Assembly (NCBI GenBank): GCA_903835065.1 | Contig: CAILLO010000063.1 | Span: 1 to 64,000 of the forward strand | DNA from: an uncultured Eubacteriales bacterium | GTDB lineage: Bacteria; Bacillota; Clostridia; Saccharofermentanales; UBA5734 | Direction: 5' to 3' | Length of the DNA: 64,000 nt | Shown: positions 20,263-28,889 of the stretch, in pieces | How the letters are laid out: each line of letters starts with the position of its first letter | Position numbering within the stretch: position 1 is the first letter of the stretch | Translations under genes and position numbers: made by a program | The notes under the pieces: generated by a model | Told to the model about the DNA's origin: nothing | Seen by the model: only the letters and a program-made list of their open reading frames with translations | The model's database searches: none

Positions 20263-23058
20263 ATGAAGAGAGCGCTCGCGCTCGTCCTCTGCCTCGTGCT
20301 CCTCGCCGTGGGCCTTCCCGCGGCGACGGGACTCTCCGCGCCCTCCGCCGCCGCCTTCACGCTGTCGACGCCCGTCCGCCCGTCCTCGTTCCCCCTCGCG
20401 ACGCCGTCGCGACCGACCTACGGGGGCACGCGGACCGGCTTCGTCGCGGTCTCCGCGGGCGACGCCCACACCGTCGCGCTGCGCGCCGACGGCACGGCGT
20501 CCGCCGCCGGCGACCCGCTCGACGGCCGCACCGCCGTCGACGCCTGGCGCAATCTCGTCGCGGTCTCGGCAGGAGGCCGACATACGGTCGGCCTGCAGGT
20601 CGTCGCCAGCGTCGCGACCGTCGTCGCGGTCGGTTCGGACGACTCCAAACAGTGCGACGTCTCCGGCTGGACCAACATCGTCGCGGTCGCCGCGGGAGGC
20701 CGCCATACGGTCGGACTGCGCAAGGACGGCACCGTCGTCGCCTGCGGCGACGATTCGGTCGGCCAGACCGACGTCTCCGGCTGGACCCAGATCGTCGCGG
20801 TCGCGGCGGGACCCTGGAACACCGTCGGCATCCGCCTGGACGGCACGGCCGTCCTCGCCGGGGCGACCGACCAGGGACAGGGGGCCGTCGACGGCTGGAC
20901 CGACCTGGTCGCGGTCTCCGTCGGCGACGGGCACATCCTGGGCCTGCGCTCGGACGGCACCGTCGTGGAGGCCGGCCGCGGCGAAGAAGGACAGGGGCTC
21001 GTGGCGAGCTGGGGCGGCATCGTGGCCATCTCGGCCGCCGGCCGCCACTCGGTCGCGCTCCGATGGGACGGCGTCGTCCTCGCCGCCGGGGAGAACGGAG
21101 ACGGAGAGCAGACGGCGTCCGCCTGGACGGGCGCGATCGCGATCGCGGCCGGCAGCCGGTTCACGGCCGCGGTGCAGGACGCGAAGGACGCCGCGGGCAA
21201 CGCCAACTACGGCGTGCTGCTCGGCGCCGGCGACGACGGGCACGGGCAGATCGACCTGACGCCGCTGACGTCCGTGACGATGCGCTCTTCGGCCTTCACC
21301 CTCGGCATCGGCCAGGGCTTCGACCTCTCCTGGTCCTCCGCGCCCGCCGACGCCTTCGCGGGCGACGTCGTCTTCACCTCGAACCACGCGAACTGCGTCT
21401 CCGTCGACGCCAGGGGCCGCGTCACGGCCGTCGCCGCGGGCACCGCGCGCATCACCCTGTCCAGCCCGACCTACGGGCTGTCCGCCTTCGTCGACGTGAC
21501 CGTCCCCGCCACGGCCCCGACGCTCGTGCAGCGCGCCCGTCCGACTTCCTTCCCGCTCGCCGCGCCGTCGTCGCTCGTCGCGGGCGTACCCGCCGGCCCC
21601 GCCCTCGTGTCCGCCGGCCGCGACCACGTCCTCGTCCTGGCCGGCGACGGCAAGCTGACCGCCACGGGTCCGGGCCGGTTCGAGGAGACCGACGTCGCGT
21701 CGCTGACGGCGGGCGGCGCGCTCGCCTCCGTATCCGCCGGATCTTGGCACTCGGCCGCGGTCCGCCTCGACGGCACGGTGGCCGACGTCTGCAACGGCTC
21801 GCTCTTCCGCTGCGACGCCGCGACCTGGACGAGCATCGTGGCCCTCTCCTCCGCGCCCGGCTTCCTCGTCGGACTCGAGGCCGACGGCACGGCCCGCGCG
21901 ACCCCGGACGGCCCCGACGTCTCCTCCTGGACCGACCTCACGGCCGTTGCGGCCGGCGGGCGCCACGCCCTCGGCCTGAAATCCGGCGGCACGGTCGTCT
22001 CGGCCGGCGCGAACGACGCCGGACAGACCGCCGTCGGCTCCTGGACCGGCATCGTTGCCGTCGCCGCGGGTGCCTCCCATTCGGTCGGCCTGCGCGCGAA
22101 CGGGACCGTCGTCGCGGTCGGCGACGACTCCTTCGGCCAGTGCCGCACGTCCTCCTGGACCCGCGTCGTCGGCGTCGTCGCCGGCGAATCCTTCACGGCC
22201 GCCCTGCGCGCCGACGGCACCGTCGTCTGGACCGGCCGCCCGTTCCGCGGCTCCGCCGACGTCTCCGGCTGGAGCGGCATCCTCTCGATCAAGGCGGGCC
22301 GCGACTTCCTCGTCGGCGTGGACGCCGCGGGCGACGTGCTCGTCTCCGGAAGCCGGGCCACCGCCTCCTCCGTCGACTCCCTCGCGTCCCTCGCCGTGTC
22401 CGCCGGCACCCTGTCGCCCGCCTTCGATCCCGCGTCGGACGGCCCCTATCGCGTCACGCTCGACGACCTGGTCGACGCCGTCGTCGTGCGGGCGGTCCCC
22501 TCCGACGACTATGCGGTCGCCACGGGCGACGGATACAAGGCGCTCGCGGTCGGCGAGAATCCGGTCGACCTGACCGTGACCGCCCAGGACGGTTCCTCCC
22601 GCACCTACCACCTGGTCGTCGAGCGCCGTCCGCCGCAGGCCGTCAGCGCCACCCTGTCGATCGACGCGTCGCTCTCGGTCCTTTCGGGCATCGCCCCCGG
22701 CACCTCCGTCGACGCGGTCGCCGCGGCCGTCACCGCGACGGGCGCCACGGTCTCGATCGTTACCGCCGCCGGCGACCCGGCGAGCGGAAGGGCCGGCACT
22801 GCCATGCGGCTCCGCGTCACGATCGGCGGAACGGTCTTCCAGGAACTGCACCTCATCGTGTACGGCGACCTGAACGGCGACGGCCTGGTCAGCGCCTCCG
22901 ACCTGCTCCTCCAGAAGCGCCTCATCCTGGGCCTCGCCACCCTCGGCGCCGATGCGACGCGGGCCGGCGACGTCGACTTCAGCGGCAGGATCTCCGCCTC
23001 CGACCTGCTCCTCCTCAAGCGCCACATCCTCGGCCTCTCCGTGCTCCGGACGAAGTGA
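20263..23058 (+). CDS. Secreted double RCC1-propeller protein with C-terminal dockerin
   Basis: 931 residues with a signal peptide (about 1-30). Two blocks of seven RCC1-type repeats each (about 60-310 and 447-698; pattern VaaGxxHtvgLrxDGTV) are each preceded by RPxSFPLAxPS, so a whole seven-bladed propeller unit appears duplicated. A Big2-like Ig domain (about 334-415) separates them. Then come a cadherin-like beta-sandwich (about 707-790), an X-module-like segment (about 795-865) and a type I dockerin (867-931) with two calcium-loop and helix repeats, GDLNGDGLVSASDLLLQKRL and GDVDFSGRISASDLLLLKRH. Dockerins bind cohesins, and the next gene encodes a cohesin-like protein. The propeller's ligand is unknown. 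RBS GGAGGCGCG; 10 bases after the previous stop. Confidence 0.88.
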   Translation: MKRALALVLCLVLLAVGLPAATGLSAPSAAAFTLSTPVRPSSFPLATPSRPTYGGTRTGFVAVSAGDAHTVALRADGTASAAGDPLDGRTAVDAWRNLVAVSAGGRHTVGLQVVASVATVVAVGSDDSKQCDVSGWTNIVAVAAGGRHTVGLRKDGTVVACGDDSVGQTDVSGWTQIVAVAAGPWNTVGIRLDGTAVLAGATDQGQGAVDGWTDLVAVSVGDGHILGLRSDGTVVEAGRGEEGQGLVASWGGIVAISAAGRHSVALRWDGVVLAAGENGDGEQTASAWTGAIAIAAGSRFTAAVQDAKDAAGNANYGVLLGAGDDGHGQIDLTPLTSVTMRSSAFTLGIGQGFDLSWSSAPADAFAGDVVFTSNHANCVSVDARGRVTAVAAGTARITLSSPTYGLSAFVDVTVPATAPTLVQRARPTSFPLAAPSSLVAGVPAGPALVSAGRDHVLVLAGDGKLTATGPGRFEETDVASLTAGGALASVSAGSWHSAAVRLDGTVADVCNGSLFRCDAATWTSIVALSSAPGFLVGLEADGTARATPDGPDVSSWTDLTAVAAGGRHALGLKSGGTVVSAGANDAGQTAVGSWTGIVAVAAGASHSVGLRANGTVVAVGDDSFGQCRTSSWTRVVGVVAGESFTAALRADGTVVWTGRPFRGSADVSGWSGILSIKAGRDFLVGVDAAGDVLVSGSRATASSVDSLASLAVSAGTLSPAFDPASDGPYRVTLDDLVDAVVVRAVPSDDYAVATGDGYKALAVGENPVDLTVTAQDGSSRTYHLVVERRPPQAVSATLSIDASLSVLSGIAPGTSVDAVAAAVTATGATVSIVTAAGDPASGRAGTAMRLRVTIGGTVFQELHLIVYGDLNGDGLVSASDLLLQKRLILGLATLGADATRAGDVDFSGRISASDLLLLKRHILGLSVLRTK

Positions 23059-23072
23059 AGGGAGTCCCTCCC

Positions 23073-23897
23073 ATGATCAGGACCATCCACGCGAACCCCC
23101 GCCCCGCCCGCCCGGGCTCCACGCGTGCCCGCCGCATCGCCGCGCCGCTGCTCGCCGCCGTCCTGCTGCTCCTCGCCCTGCCGGCGGGGCGCGCGCCCGT
23201 TTCCGCCGAGTCGGCCGTCCAGGTCAAGCTCCTGCCGAGCGCGACCGCGCTGCAGTCCGGACAGACCCTCGTCCTCGAGCTGCACCTGTACGATGGCCCG
23301 GACCTCCAGAAGCTCGGCCCCATCGCGATCCAGCTCGATTCCGCCCGCTTCGCGTACCCGGTCGTCACCCCGGGCCCGACGGTCCCCTCCGGCTTCTCGG
23401 CCAAGCTGCAGGACGGCCGGCTCCTGGTCTCGTTCCAGGAGGCGTCGGCGTCGAAGCCGCTTCCGCAGGGCGTCGACGTCCTGCTGTGCACGATTTCGCT
23501 GCAGGTGCTGGACGATCCGTCCGCCGGTGCCACCTCACTCGCCCTGGTCAGCGCCGCAGGGTTCCTGGATGCGGACGGACTGCAGGTCTCCGCCTACACC
23601 ACCGACATGACGCCCGTCGCCGTCCAGCTCGCGCCGTCCGCGACGCCGCTGCCGACCCCGTCGCCCACGCCCGACCCGTCCGCCTCGCCGGCCGCACCGA
23701 CCCAGGGCCTCACCCCGACGCCCGAGGCGACCCGGTCCCCCACTCCGACGCCCGGCTCGAACATCTTCGGTCCCGAGTCTCCGTCCTGGCTCTGGCTGGC
23801 CTTCCTGGTCGCCCTGGCGGCCGCCCTCTTCGAGTTCTTCCTGCTGGTCGGCCGGGCCGGCCGCCGCCCCGCCCGCCGTCCGACCCGCCGACGCTGA
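23073..23897 (+). CDS. Membrane-anchored cohesin-like protein
   Basis: 274 residues: signal peptide (Arg-rich, then PLLAAVLLLLALP, probable cut after VSA at 45), one beta-rich domain (about 47-185) with a cohesin-like strand pattern (TALQSGQTLVLELHLYDG, then GRLLVSFQE and LLCTISLQVLDD), a Pro/Thr/Ser-rich linker (about 186-245), a transmembrane helix (about 246-268) and an Arg-rich cytosolic tail. The layout is that of a surface anchor. ATG 23073 lies 15 bases after the upstream dockerin gene, with AAGGGAG overlapping that gene's stop. Cohesins are divergent, so the fold call is moderate; a plain Ig-like domain is the alternative. Confidence 0.68.
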   Translation: MIRTIHANPRPARPGSTRARRIAAPLLAAVLLLLALPAGRAPVSAESAVQVKLLPSATALQSGQTLVLELHLYDGPDLQKLGPIAIQLDSARFAYPVVTPGPTVPSGFSAKLQDGRLLVSFQEASASKPLPQGVDVLLCTISLQVLDDPSAGATSLALVSAAGFLDADGLQVSAYTTDMTPVAVQLAPSATPLPTPSPTPDPSASPAAPTQGLTPTPEATRSPTPTPGSNIFGPESPSWLWLAFLVALAAALFEFFLLVGRAGRRPARRPTRRR

Positions 23898-23927
23898 CGG
23901 CGCGCGCTTCCCTGCCTGCGGTGGTTC

Positions 23928-23936
23928 TGGTAAAAT
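23928..23936 (+). promoter_or_regulatory. Extended -10 upstream of gtrA
   Basis: TGgTAAAAT. A GCAGCC/GGCTGC pair (about 23945-23984) could form a leader stem between it and the gene. Confidence 0.4.
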
Positions 23937-24020
23937 GAACCGGTTGCAGCCCTCGTCCCGTCCGATGCACGGAATCCGGCTGCAGGGTCCCGCCGGGACT
24001 GTCCGGCAAGGAGTCCGCCC

Positions 24021-24551
24021 ATGGGTTCGTTCCTGAAGAAGATCCGCTCCGTCCTCACCCGGGAGGTCGTCCTCTATGTCGTCTTCGGCGTCCTCACGAC
24101 GCTGGTCAACTACGTCGTCTTCATCGGCCTCGACCTCCTGTTCGGCGAGCACACGGTCCTCTGGTCCGGCACCCTCGACCTGCTCGTGTGGCGCGGAACC
24201 GCCTCCGTCGAATTCTGGACGCTCGCCAACGTCGTCGCCTTCGTCGTCGCCGTCGCCTTCGCCTTCGTCACCAACCGGAACATCGTGTTCCAGGCCGGCG
24301 CGTCGACGGGGGACCGGAAGAAGGACCGCGCGAACCTCGCGCGGCAGACGGTCCTCTTCTGGGGCGCCCGCCTCGTCAGCCTCCTGATCGAATACGGCAT
24401 CCTGTACGTGCTGATGGACCGACTCGGGGTCCAGGACTTCTACAGCAAGATCGCGTCGAACGTCGTCGTCGTGGTCGTCAACTACTTCTTCAGCAAGTTC
24501 ATCATCTTCGCGACCCCCCGCAAGGACGCCGCGGACCCGGCGGGAGGCTGA
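24021..24551 (+). CDS. GtrA-family membrane protein
   Basis: 176 residues with four hydrophobic helices. The family pattern is present: an opening EVVLYVVFGVLTTLVNYVVF, the central FVTNRNIVFQ and the closing NVVVVVVNYFFSKFIIF. GtrA proteins are thought to help move lipid-linked sugars, such as polyprenyl-phosphate glucose, across the membrane. It is four bases upstream of a polyprenyl-phosphate sugar transferase gene, which supports a role in surface glycan assembly. Confidence 0.88.
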   Translation: MGSFLKKIRSVLTREVVLYVVFGVLTTLVNYVVFIGLDLLFGEHTVLWSGTLDLLVWRGTASVEFWTLANVVAFVVAVAFAFVTNRNIVFQAGASTGDRKKDRANLARQTVLFWGARLVSLLIEYGILYVLMDRLGVQDFYSKIASNVVVVVVNYFFSKFIIFATPRKDAADPAGG

Positions 24552-24555
24552 CGGG

Positions 24556-25989
24556 ATGGCGAAGGACAGCGGGTCCGCCCGGAGCCACCGCTTCTCGACG
24601 GCCGCCCACCTGTTCAAGATCTTCTTCGTCCTGCTGGAGCTGGCGCTCGTCGTCGGCTCCTTCATCCTCGCGTTCTTCCTCCTGTTCGGCCCGGACTTCC
24701 CGAACCTGCCGATGAACAACTTCATGGCCTTCGTGGATTCGGTTCCGCTTGTCCTCCTCGCCGCGCTGATCTTCCTCGACCTCTTCGGGATGACCCACTT
24801 CTTCCGCAAGACCAACGAGGACATCGTGGGCGCCGCGCTCCGGTTCTCGGCCCTGGAGGGGATCGCCGCGACGGCCGCCGCGTTCTTCGTGCGAGGGTTC
24901 TCGGTGCCGCGCAGCGTGATCCTGGTCGGCTCGCTGATCCTCTTCGTCGCGACCTCCCTGTGGGGCGCCGCCGGGCTGGCCCTGAGCCGGTGGATCTACG
25001 CCAAGGGACGCCTGATCGTCGTGGGCCACAGCGAACAGGAGCTGAAGAAGGTCGTCGCCAAGGTCTCCGGCAACCTGCATGCCCTGCATGTCGACCTCGT
25101 CGGGACCTGCCTGTGCGAAGACCTGGCGTGCGTGGAGCGTGCGATCGCCGGAGCCTCCGAGGTCCTCCTGTGCCCCGACGTCCCCGACGACGCCAAGTTC
25201 TCGCTCCTCCTGACCTGCACGGCCCTCAACAAGCCCGTGTATGTCGTCCCGCAGCTCGTCGAGGTGGCCTTCCTGAAGAACCGCCTCCTGCAGTTCTCGG
25301 ACATGCCCGCGATCATGATCGACCGGCTCGGCATGACCTTCGAGCAACGTCTCGTGAAGCGTCTCTTCGACCTCTCGCTGTCCGTCCTGATCCTCGTGGC
25401 CGCCTCGCCCGTGATGCTGCTGACCGCGGTCGCGGTGCGCCTCTCGTCGAAGGGGCCCGTGATCTACTCCCAGGAACGCGTGACGCGCGACAACCGGCAC
25501 TATCGGATCCACAAGTTCCGCTCGATGCGGACCGACGCCGAGTCGGCGACCGGCCCCGTGATCTCGGGCAGGGGGGATCCGCGCGTGACGCCCGTGGGGC
25601 GGCTGATCCGCCGGCTCAAGATCGACGAGCTGCCGCAGTTCTTCAACGTCCTGAAGGGCGAGATGAGCATCGTCGGGCCCCGTTCCGAGCGCCCCTTCTT
25701 CGTCGAGCAGTTCGAGAAGGACATCCCGGGCTATCACCAGCGCTTCCGCGTCAAGGCCGGGATCACGGGCTTCGCCCAGGTCGCGGGCAGCTACGACTCG
25801 CTGCCGGAGGACAAGCTCCGCTACGACCTGATCTACATCAAGAGCTACTCGATCCTCCTCGACCTCCGGCTGATCCTCGAGACGGTCCGCGTCGTCTTCT
25901 CGACGTCGCTGTACAACCGGACGTTCCACCGCAACCTCACCGAGTTCTCCACCAACGGCCGCAAAGAGGGGGGAGAGCCCCACCCGTGA
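24556..25989 (+). CDS. Polyprenyl-phosphate sugar phosphotransferase (exopolysaccharide initiation)
   Basis: 477 residues. The N-terminal half has about four membrane helices and a Rossmann-like segment ([16 protein letters not shown]). The C-terminal half (about 270-477) is a bacterial sugar transferase of the WcaJ/WbaP type: [59 protein letters not shown] and [14 protein letters not shown]. Such enzymes put the first sugar phosphate on undecaprenyl phosphate for exopolysaccharide or glycan chains. The specific sugar cannot be told. Its stop overlaps the GTG start of folC. Confidence 0.92.
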   Translation: MAKDSGSARSHRFSTAAHLFKIFFVLLELALVVGSFILAFFLLFGPDFPNLPMNNFMAFVDSVPLVLLAALIFLDLFGMTHFFRKTNEDIVGAALRFSALEGIAATAAAFFVRGFSVPRSVILVGSLILFVATSLWGAAGLALSRWIYAKGRLIVVGHSEQELKKVVAKVSGNLHALHVDLVGTCLCEDLACVERAIAGASEVLLCPDVPDDAKFSLLLTCTALNKPVYVVPQLVEVAFLKNRLLQFSDMPAIMIDRLGMTFEQRLVKRLFDLSLSVLILVAASPVMLLTAVAVRLSSKGPVIYSQERVTRDNRHYRIHKFRSMRTDAESATGPVISGRGDPRVTPVGRLIRRLKIDELPQFFNVLKGEMSIVGPRSERPFFVEQFEKDIPGYHQRFRVKAGITGFAQVAGSYDSLPEDKLRYDLIYIKSYSILLDLRLILETVRVVFSTSLYNRTFHRNLTEFSTNGRKEGGEPHP

Positions 25990-27449
25990 AGAATCTCGAT
26001 GCGGCCCTCCGGTTCTTCGCCTCGTCGGAGCGCTTCGGCATCCGGCTCGGGCTCGAGCGCATGCGCTCCCTGATGGCCCGCCTCGGCGGCACGCCGCAGG
26101 AGACCGTCTACCTCCACATTGCCGGTACCAACGGCAAGGGATCCGTGACCGCCTTCGCCGCCTCGGCGCTGGCCGCCGCCGGCTACCGCGTCGGCGTCTA
26201 CACGTCCCCGTTCCTCTTCCGCTTCTCGGAGCGGATCCGCGTCCTCGACGGCGTGGCCGGGCTCGAGGCCCTCGTCCGCGACGACGCGGCGGGGGAGATC
26301 CCGCCGGAGGCGGTCGTGCGCCTGGCCGCCCGCGTGGAGCAGGCGACCGAGGACATGCGCGCGGCAGGGGAGGAGCACCCGACCGAATTCGAGCTGATCA
26401 CGGCCGTCGCCTTCCTCCATTTCGCGGAATGCCGCTGCGACGCCGTCGTCCTCGAGACGGGCCTCGGCGGCCGACTCGATGCGACCAACACGATCGATGC
26501 GCCGGACGTCTGCGCGATCACCGCGCTCGGTTACGACCACTGCGACCGTCTCGGGAACACGATGGCGGAGATCGCCGCCGAGAAGGCCGCGATCATCAAG
26601 CGCGGGACCCGCGTGGTCCTGCAGGACCAGGGCTCCGCCGGCACGCCCGAGGACGCGGCCGTCGCCGAGGCCGTGGTGCGGGCGCGGTGCCGCGAGGTCG
26701 GCGCCGGACTCCGCATCGCGCACGCTTCCGAATGCACGACCCTCCGGCAGGGCCTTTACGCCCTCGACGGCCAACCCGGGCAGGTCCTCCGGTTCGACCC
26801 TCCCGGCGCCGTCCTCGAGACCGCCCTGCTGGGCTCCTACCAGCCGCTCAACGCGCTGACCGCCTACCGCGCCCTCGAGGCGCTCGCCGAGACCGGCCGG
26901 CTGCCCCGCCTCGACGCCGCCGCGATCGTGCGCGGCTTCCGCCTGACCCGATGGCCCTGCCGCTTCGAACTGCTCGCGAAGGACCCGCCGGTCCTTGCAG
27001 ACGGGGCGCACAACCCCCAGGGGGCCGAGTCGCTCCGCCGCAGCCTGTCCGCCGTGGTGCCCGGCCGCGCCGTGCATTTCGTCTGCGGCGTCTCGGCCGA
27101 CAAGGACTACCCCGCCATGCTGTCCGCCCTCCTCGCGGACCCCGACCCCGCCGCCGTTTCCGCCTTCCGGCCCGCCTCCTTCCGCGCTGTCGCCGCCGAC
27201 CACCCCCGCGCCCTTTCTGCTCCGGCCCTGGCCGAAGCGGCCCGCGTGGCGGGCGGCTCCTCGCTCCGTACCGGGTCCTGCGTCCGGATCGAGGACGCGC
27301 TCGCCGAGGCCGTGCGCGAGGCCCGGTCCGACGGAGGCGCGGTGTGCGCCTTCGGATCCCTGTTCCTCATGCGCGGGATCCGCTCCGCCCTGCCGCGGGC
27401 GCTCGCGATCGACCGGCCGAAGGAGGTACGACCCGGATGGACTGGCTGA
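25986..27449 (+). CDS. folC: Folylpolyglutamate synthase / dihydrofolate synthase
   Basis: Mur-ligase-family enzyme adding glutamates to folates and often joining glutamate to dihydropteroate. It has 487 residues from GTG 25986, which overlaps the upstream stop codon (GTGA). P-loop HIAGTNGKGSVTAF near 43-56, EYTSP-like VYTSPFLFRFSERIRV, ETGLGGRLDATN and the C-terminal DGAHNPQG motif are all present. The GTG is supported by AGAGGGGGGAGAG upstream and by lack of a better start. It overlaps the start of the next gene by 13 bases, so translation is likely coupled. Confidence 0.93.
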   Translation: MKNLDAALRFFASSERFGIRLGLERMRSLMARLGGTPQETVYLHIAGTNGKGSVTAFAASALAAAGYRVGVYTSPFLFRFSERIRVLDGVAGLEALVRDDAAGEIPPEAVVRLAARVEQATEDMRAAGEEHPTEFELITAVAFLHFAECRCDAVVLETGLGGRLDATNTIDAPDVCAITALGYDHCDRLGNTMAEIAAEKAAIIKRGTRVVLQDQGSAGTPEDAAVAEAVVRARCREVGAGLRIAHASECTTLRQGLYALDGQPGQVLRFDPPGAVLETALLGSYQPLNALTAYRALEALAETGRLPRLDAAAIVRGFRLTRWPCRFELLAKDPPVLADGAHNPQGAESLRRSLSAVVPGRAVHFVCGVSADKDYPAMLSALLADPDPAAVSAFRPASFRAVAADHPRALSAPALAEAARVAGGSSLRTGSCVRIEDALAEAVREARSDGGAVCAFGSLFLMRGIRSALPRALAIDRPKEVRPGWTG

Positions 27450-28870
27450 AGGAGATCGATTCGTATCCGCGACTCGACCCCCTGGAACTCGGGCTCCCGA
27501 TTCCGGAGCGCGAGGCGGCGGAAGCCGTGGCCCGCTACAACAAGGCGGTCGGGAACCTCCGGAACGACAGCGGCGACATCGCCATGATCGAGCTGAAGAA
27601 GCTCTGCGCCACGGTGCCGTCCTTCGGGCAGGCCTTCCTGCTCCTCGGCTGCTGCCTGATGGCGACCGGCAGCCCCGTGGCCGCCGAGCGGACGTTCCGT
27701 CGCGCGGAAGGCGTCCGGCTGCCCACCGAACTGTCGGCCCGCCTGGCCGCCTACTACGAGGCCGTTGCCGAACGCCTCTCGCAGACCGACTCCCGCGAGG
27801 AGCTCGAGGCGTCCCGGACCGCCGACGCGCGGGCCTCGATGCTCGAGGTGCGGTCGATGAACGGGCTCGTCCGCCCGTCCCGCGAGAAGCGCCGAAAGGT
27901 GAAGATGGCGAAGTCCCGCGAGCGGCGGCGGGTGCTGAAGGGCGCCCCGGGTTCGTCCGGCGTCGCGGAGGCGGACCTCCAGACCCTCGAGGTCCCGGGA
28001 TCCCGTCCGACTCTGAAGGCGTCCGACAAGGCGGTCTTCCGGGGTCGCCCGACCCCCCGCGTCTCCGATCGCGCATTCCTCCGCGCCCTGCTGGTCCTGC
28101 TGGCCGTCGCCGCCGTCGTCGCGGCCGCCGTGTTCGGCGTCCCCGCCGTGATCGCCGCCTGGCCGCCCGCCTCGGGCGCGACCTCGACGCCCGCGCCGTC
28201 CCAGGATGCTTCGGTGCAGCTTGCCTGGCTGCTCGCGCAGATCGACGCGATGCACGAGGCCGGCAAGCCGATTCCGGCCGATCTGCGCGCGCTGCTCGAG
28301 AAATTCAACGAGGAGTTCCCCGATTCCGCGATCGCGATTCCGCCCGACCCGACCGAACCGCCCGTCTCCGTAACGCCGTCCCCCACCGGAACCCCCGATT
28401 CCGCCGTCCTCCTGCAGGCGTCGCAGGACCTCTCGTCCGCCGAGGTCAAGATCGTGGACGGCGACTCCATCGGCGCCGTCGAACTGCTCCAGGCCGTCCG
28501 GGCCGCCCTCGCCCCGATTCCCGGCACGACGACGTCGGACGGGGTCGCGGGCACCGCGGCCGACGCGCTCGCACGGGCCGCGACCCTCTACGACGCGATC
28601 GAACGCAAGGCCTGCGACGCCTACCGGATCCAGGGCGAGAAGCTGTTCTCCGCCAAGGACTACGCCGGCGCCCTGGTGCCCTACCTCAAGGCCTACACGA
28701 TGATCCCGGGATTCTACAACGGCGGCGTGGCCTACTACACCGGGCGCTGCTACGAGGCCCTCGGCAGGAACGCCGAGGCGGCCGACTGCTACCGGTACGT
28801 GATCGACCACTTCCCCACCAGGGACATCGCGAACTACGCGAAGTCCCACCTCGACGGACTCGGCCAGTAA
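27437..28870 (+). CDS. Single-pass membrane protein with TPR-like ends
   Basis: 477 residues of unknown function. The cytosolic N-terminal part (about 1-140) has helical TPR-like repeats (FLLLGCCLMATGSPVAAERT), followed by a basic stretch (REKRRKVKMAKSRERRR), one membrane helix (about 214-240), a low-complexity Thr/Pro/Ser linker, and an outer C-terminal part (about 380-477) with two TPR-like units (LFSAKDYAGALVPYLKAY, CYEALGRNAEAADCYRYV). It starts inside the folC end. Such proteins often act as scaffolds; no partner is evident here. Confidence 0.75.
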   Translation: MDWLKEIDSYPRLDPLELGLPIPEREAAEAVARYNKAVGNLRNDSGDIAMIELKKLCATVPSFGQAFLLLGCCLMATGSPVAAERTFRRAEGVRLPTELSARLAAYYEAVAERLSQTDSREELEASRTADARASMLEVRSMNGLVRPSREKRRKVKMAKSRERRRVLKGAPGSSGVAEADLQTLEVPGSRPTLKASDKAVFRGRPTPRVSDRAFLRALLVLLAVAAVVAAAVFGVPAVIAAWPPASGATSTPAPSQDASVQLAWLLAQIDAMHEAGKPIPADLRALLEKFNEEFPDSAIAIPPDPTEPPVSVTPSPTGTPDSAVLLQASQDLSSAEVKIVDGDSIGAVELLQAVRAALAPIPGTTTSDGVAGTAADALARAATLYDAIERKACDAYRIQGEKLFSAKDYAGALVPYLKAYTMIPGFYNGGVAYYTGRCYEALGRNAEAADCYRYVIDHFPTRDIANYAKSHLDGLGQ

Positions 28871-28889
28871 GCCGGAAGGAGACCCGAAC

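Noticed and set aside
23641-23765. DNA repeat in the cohesin-like gene
   Set aside because: The repeated look comes from a Pro/Thr/Ser-rich protein linker, not from a DNA-level repeat. The same applies to 56815-56960 in the deacetylase gene.
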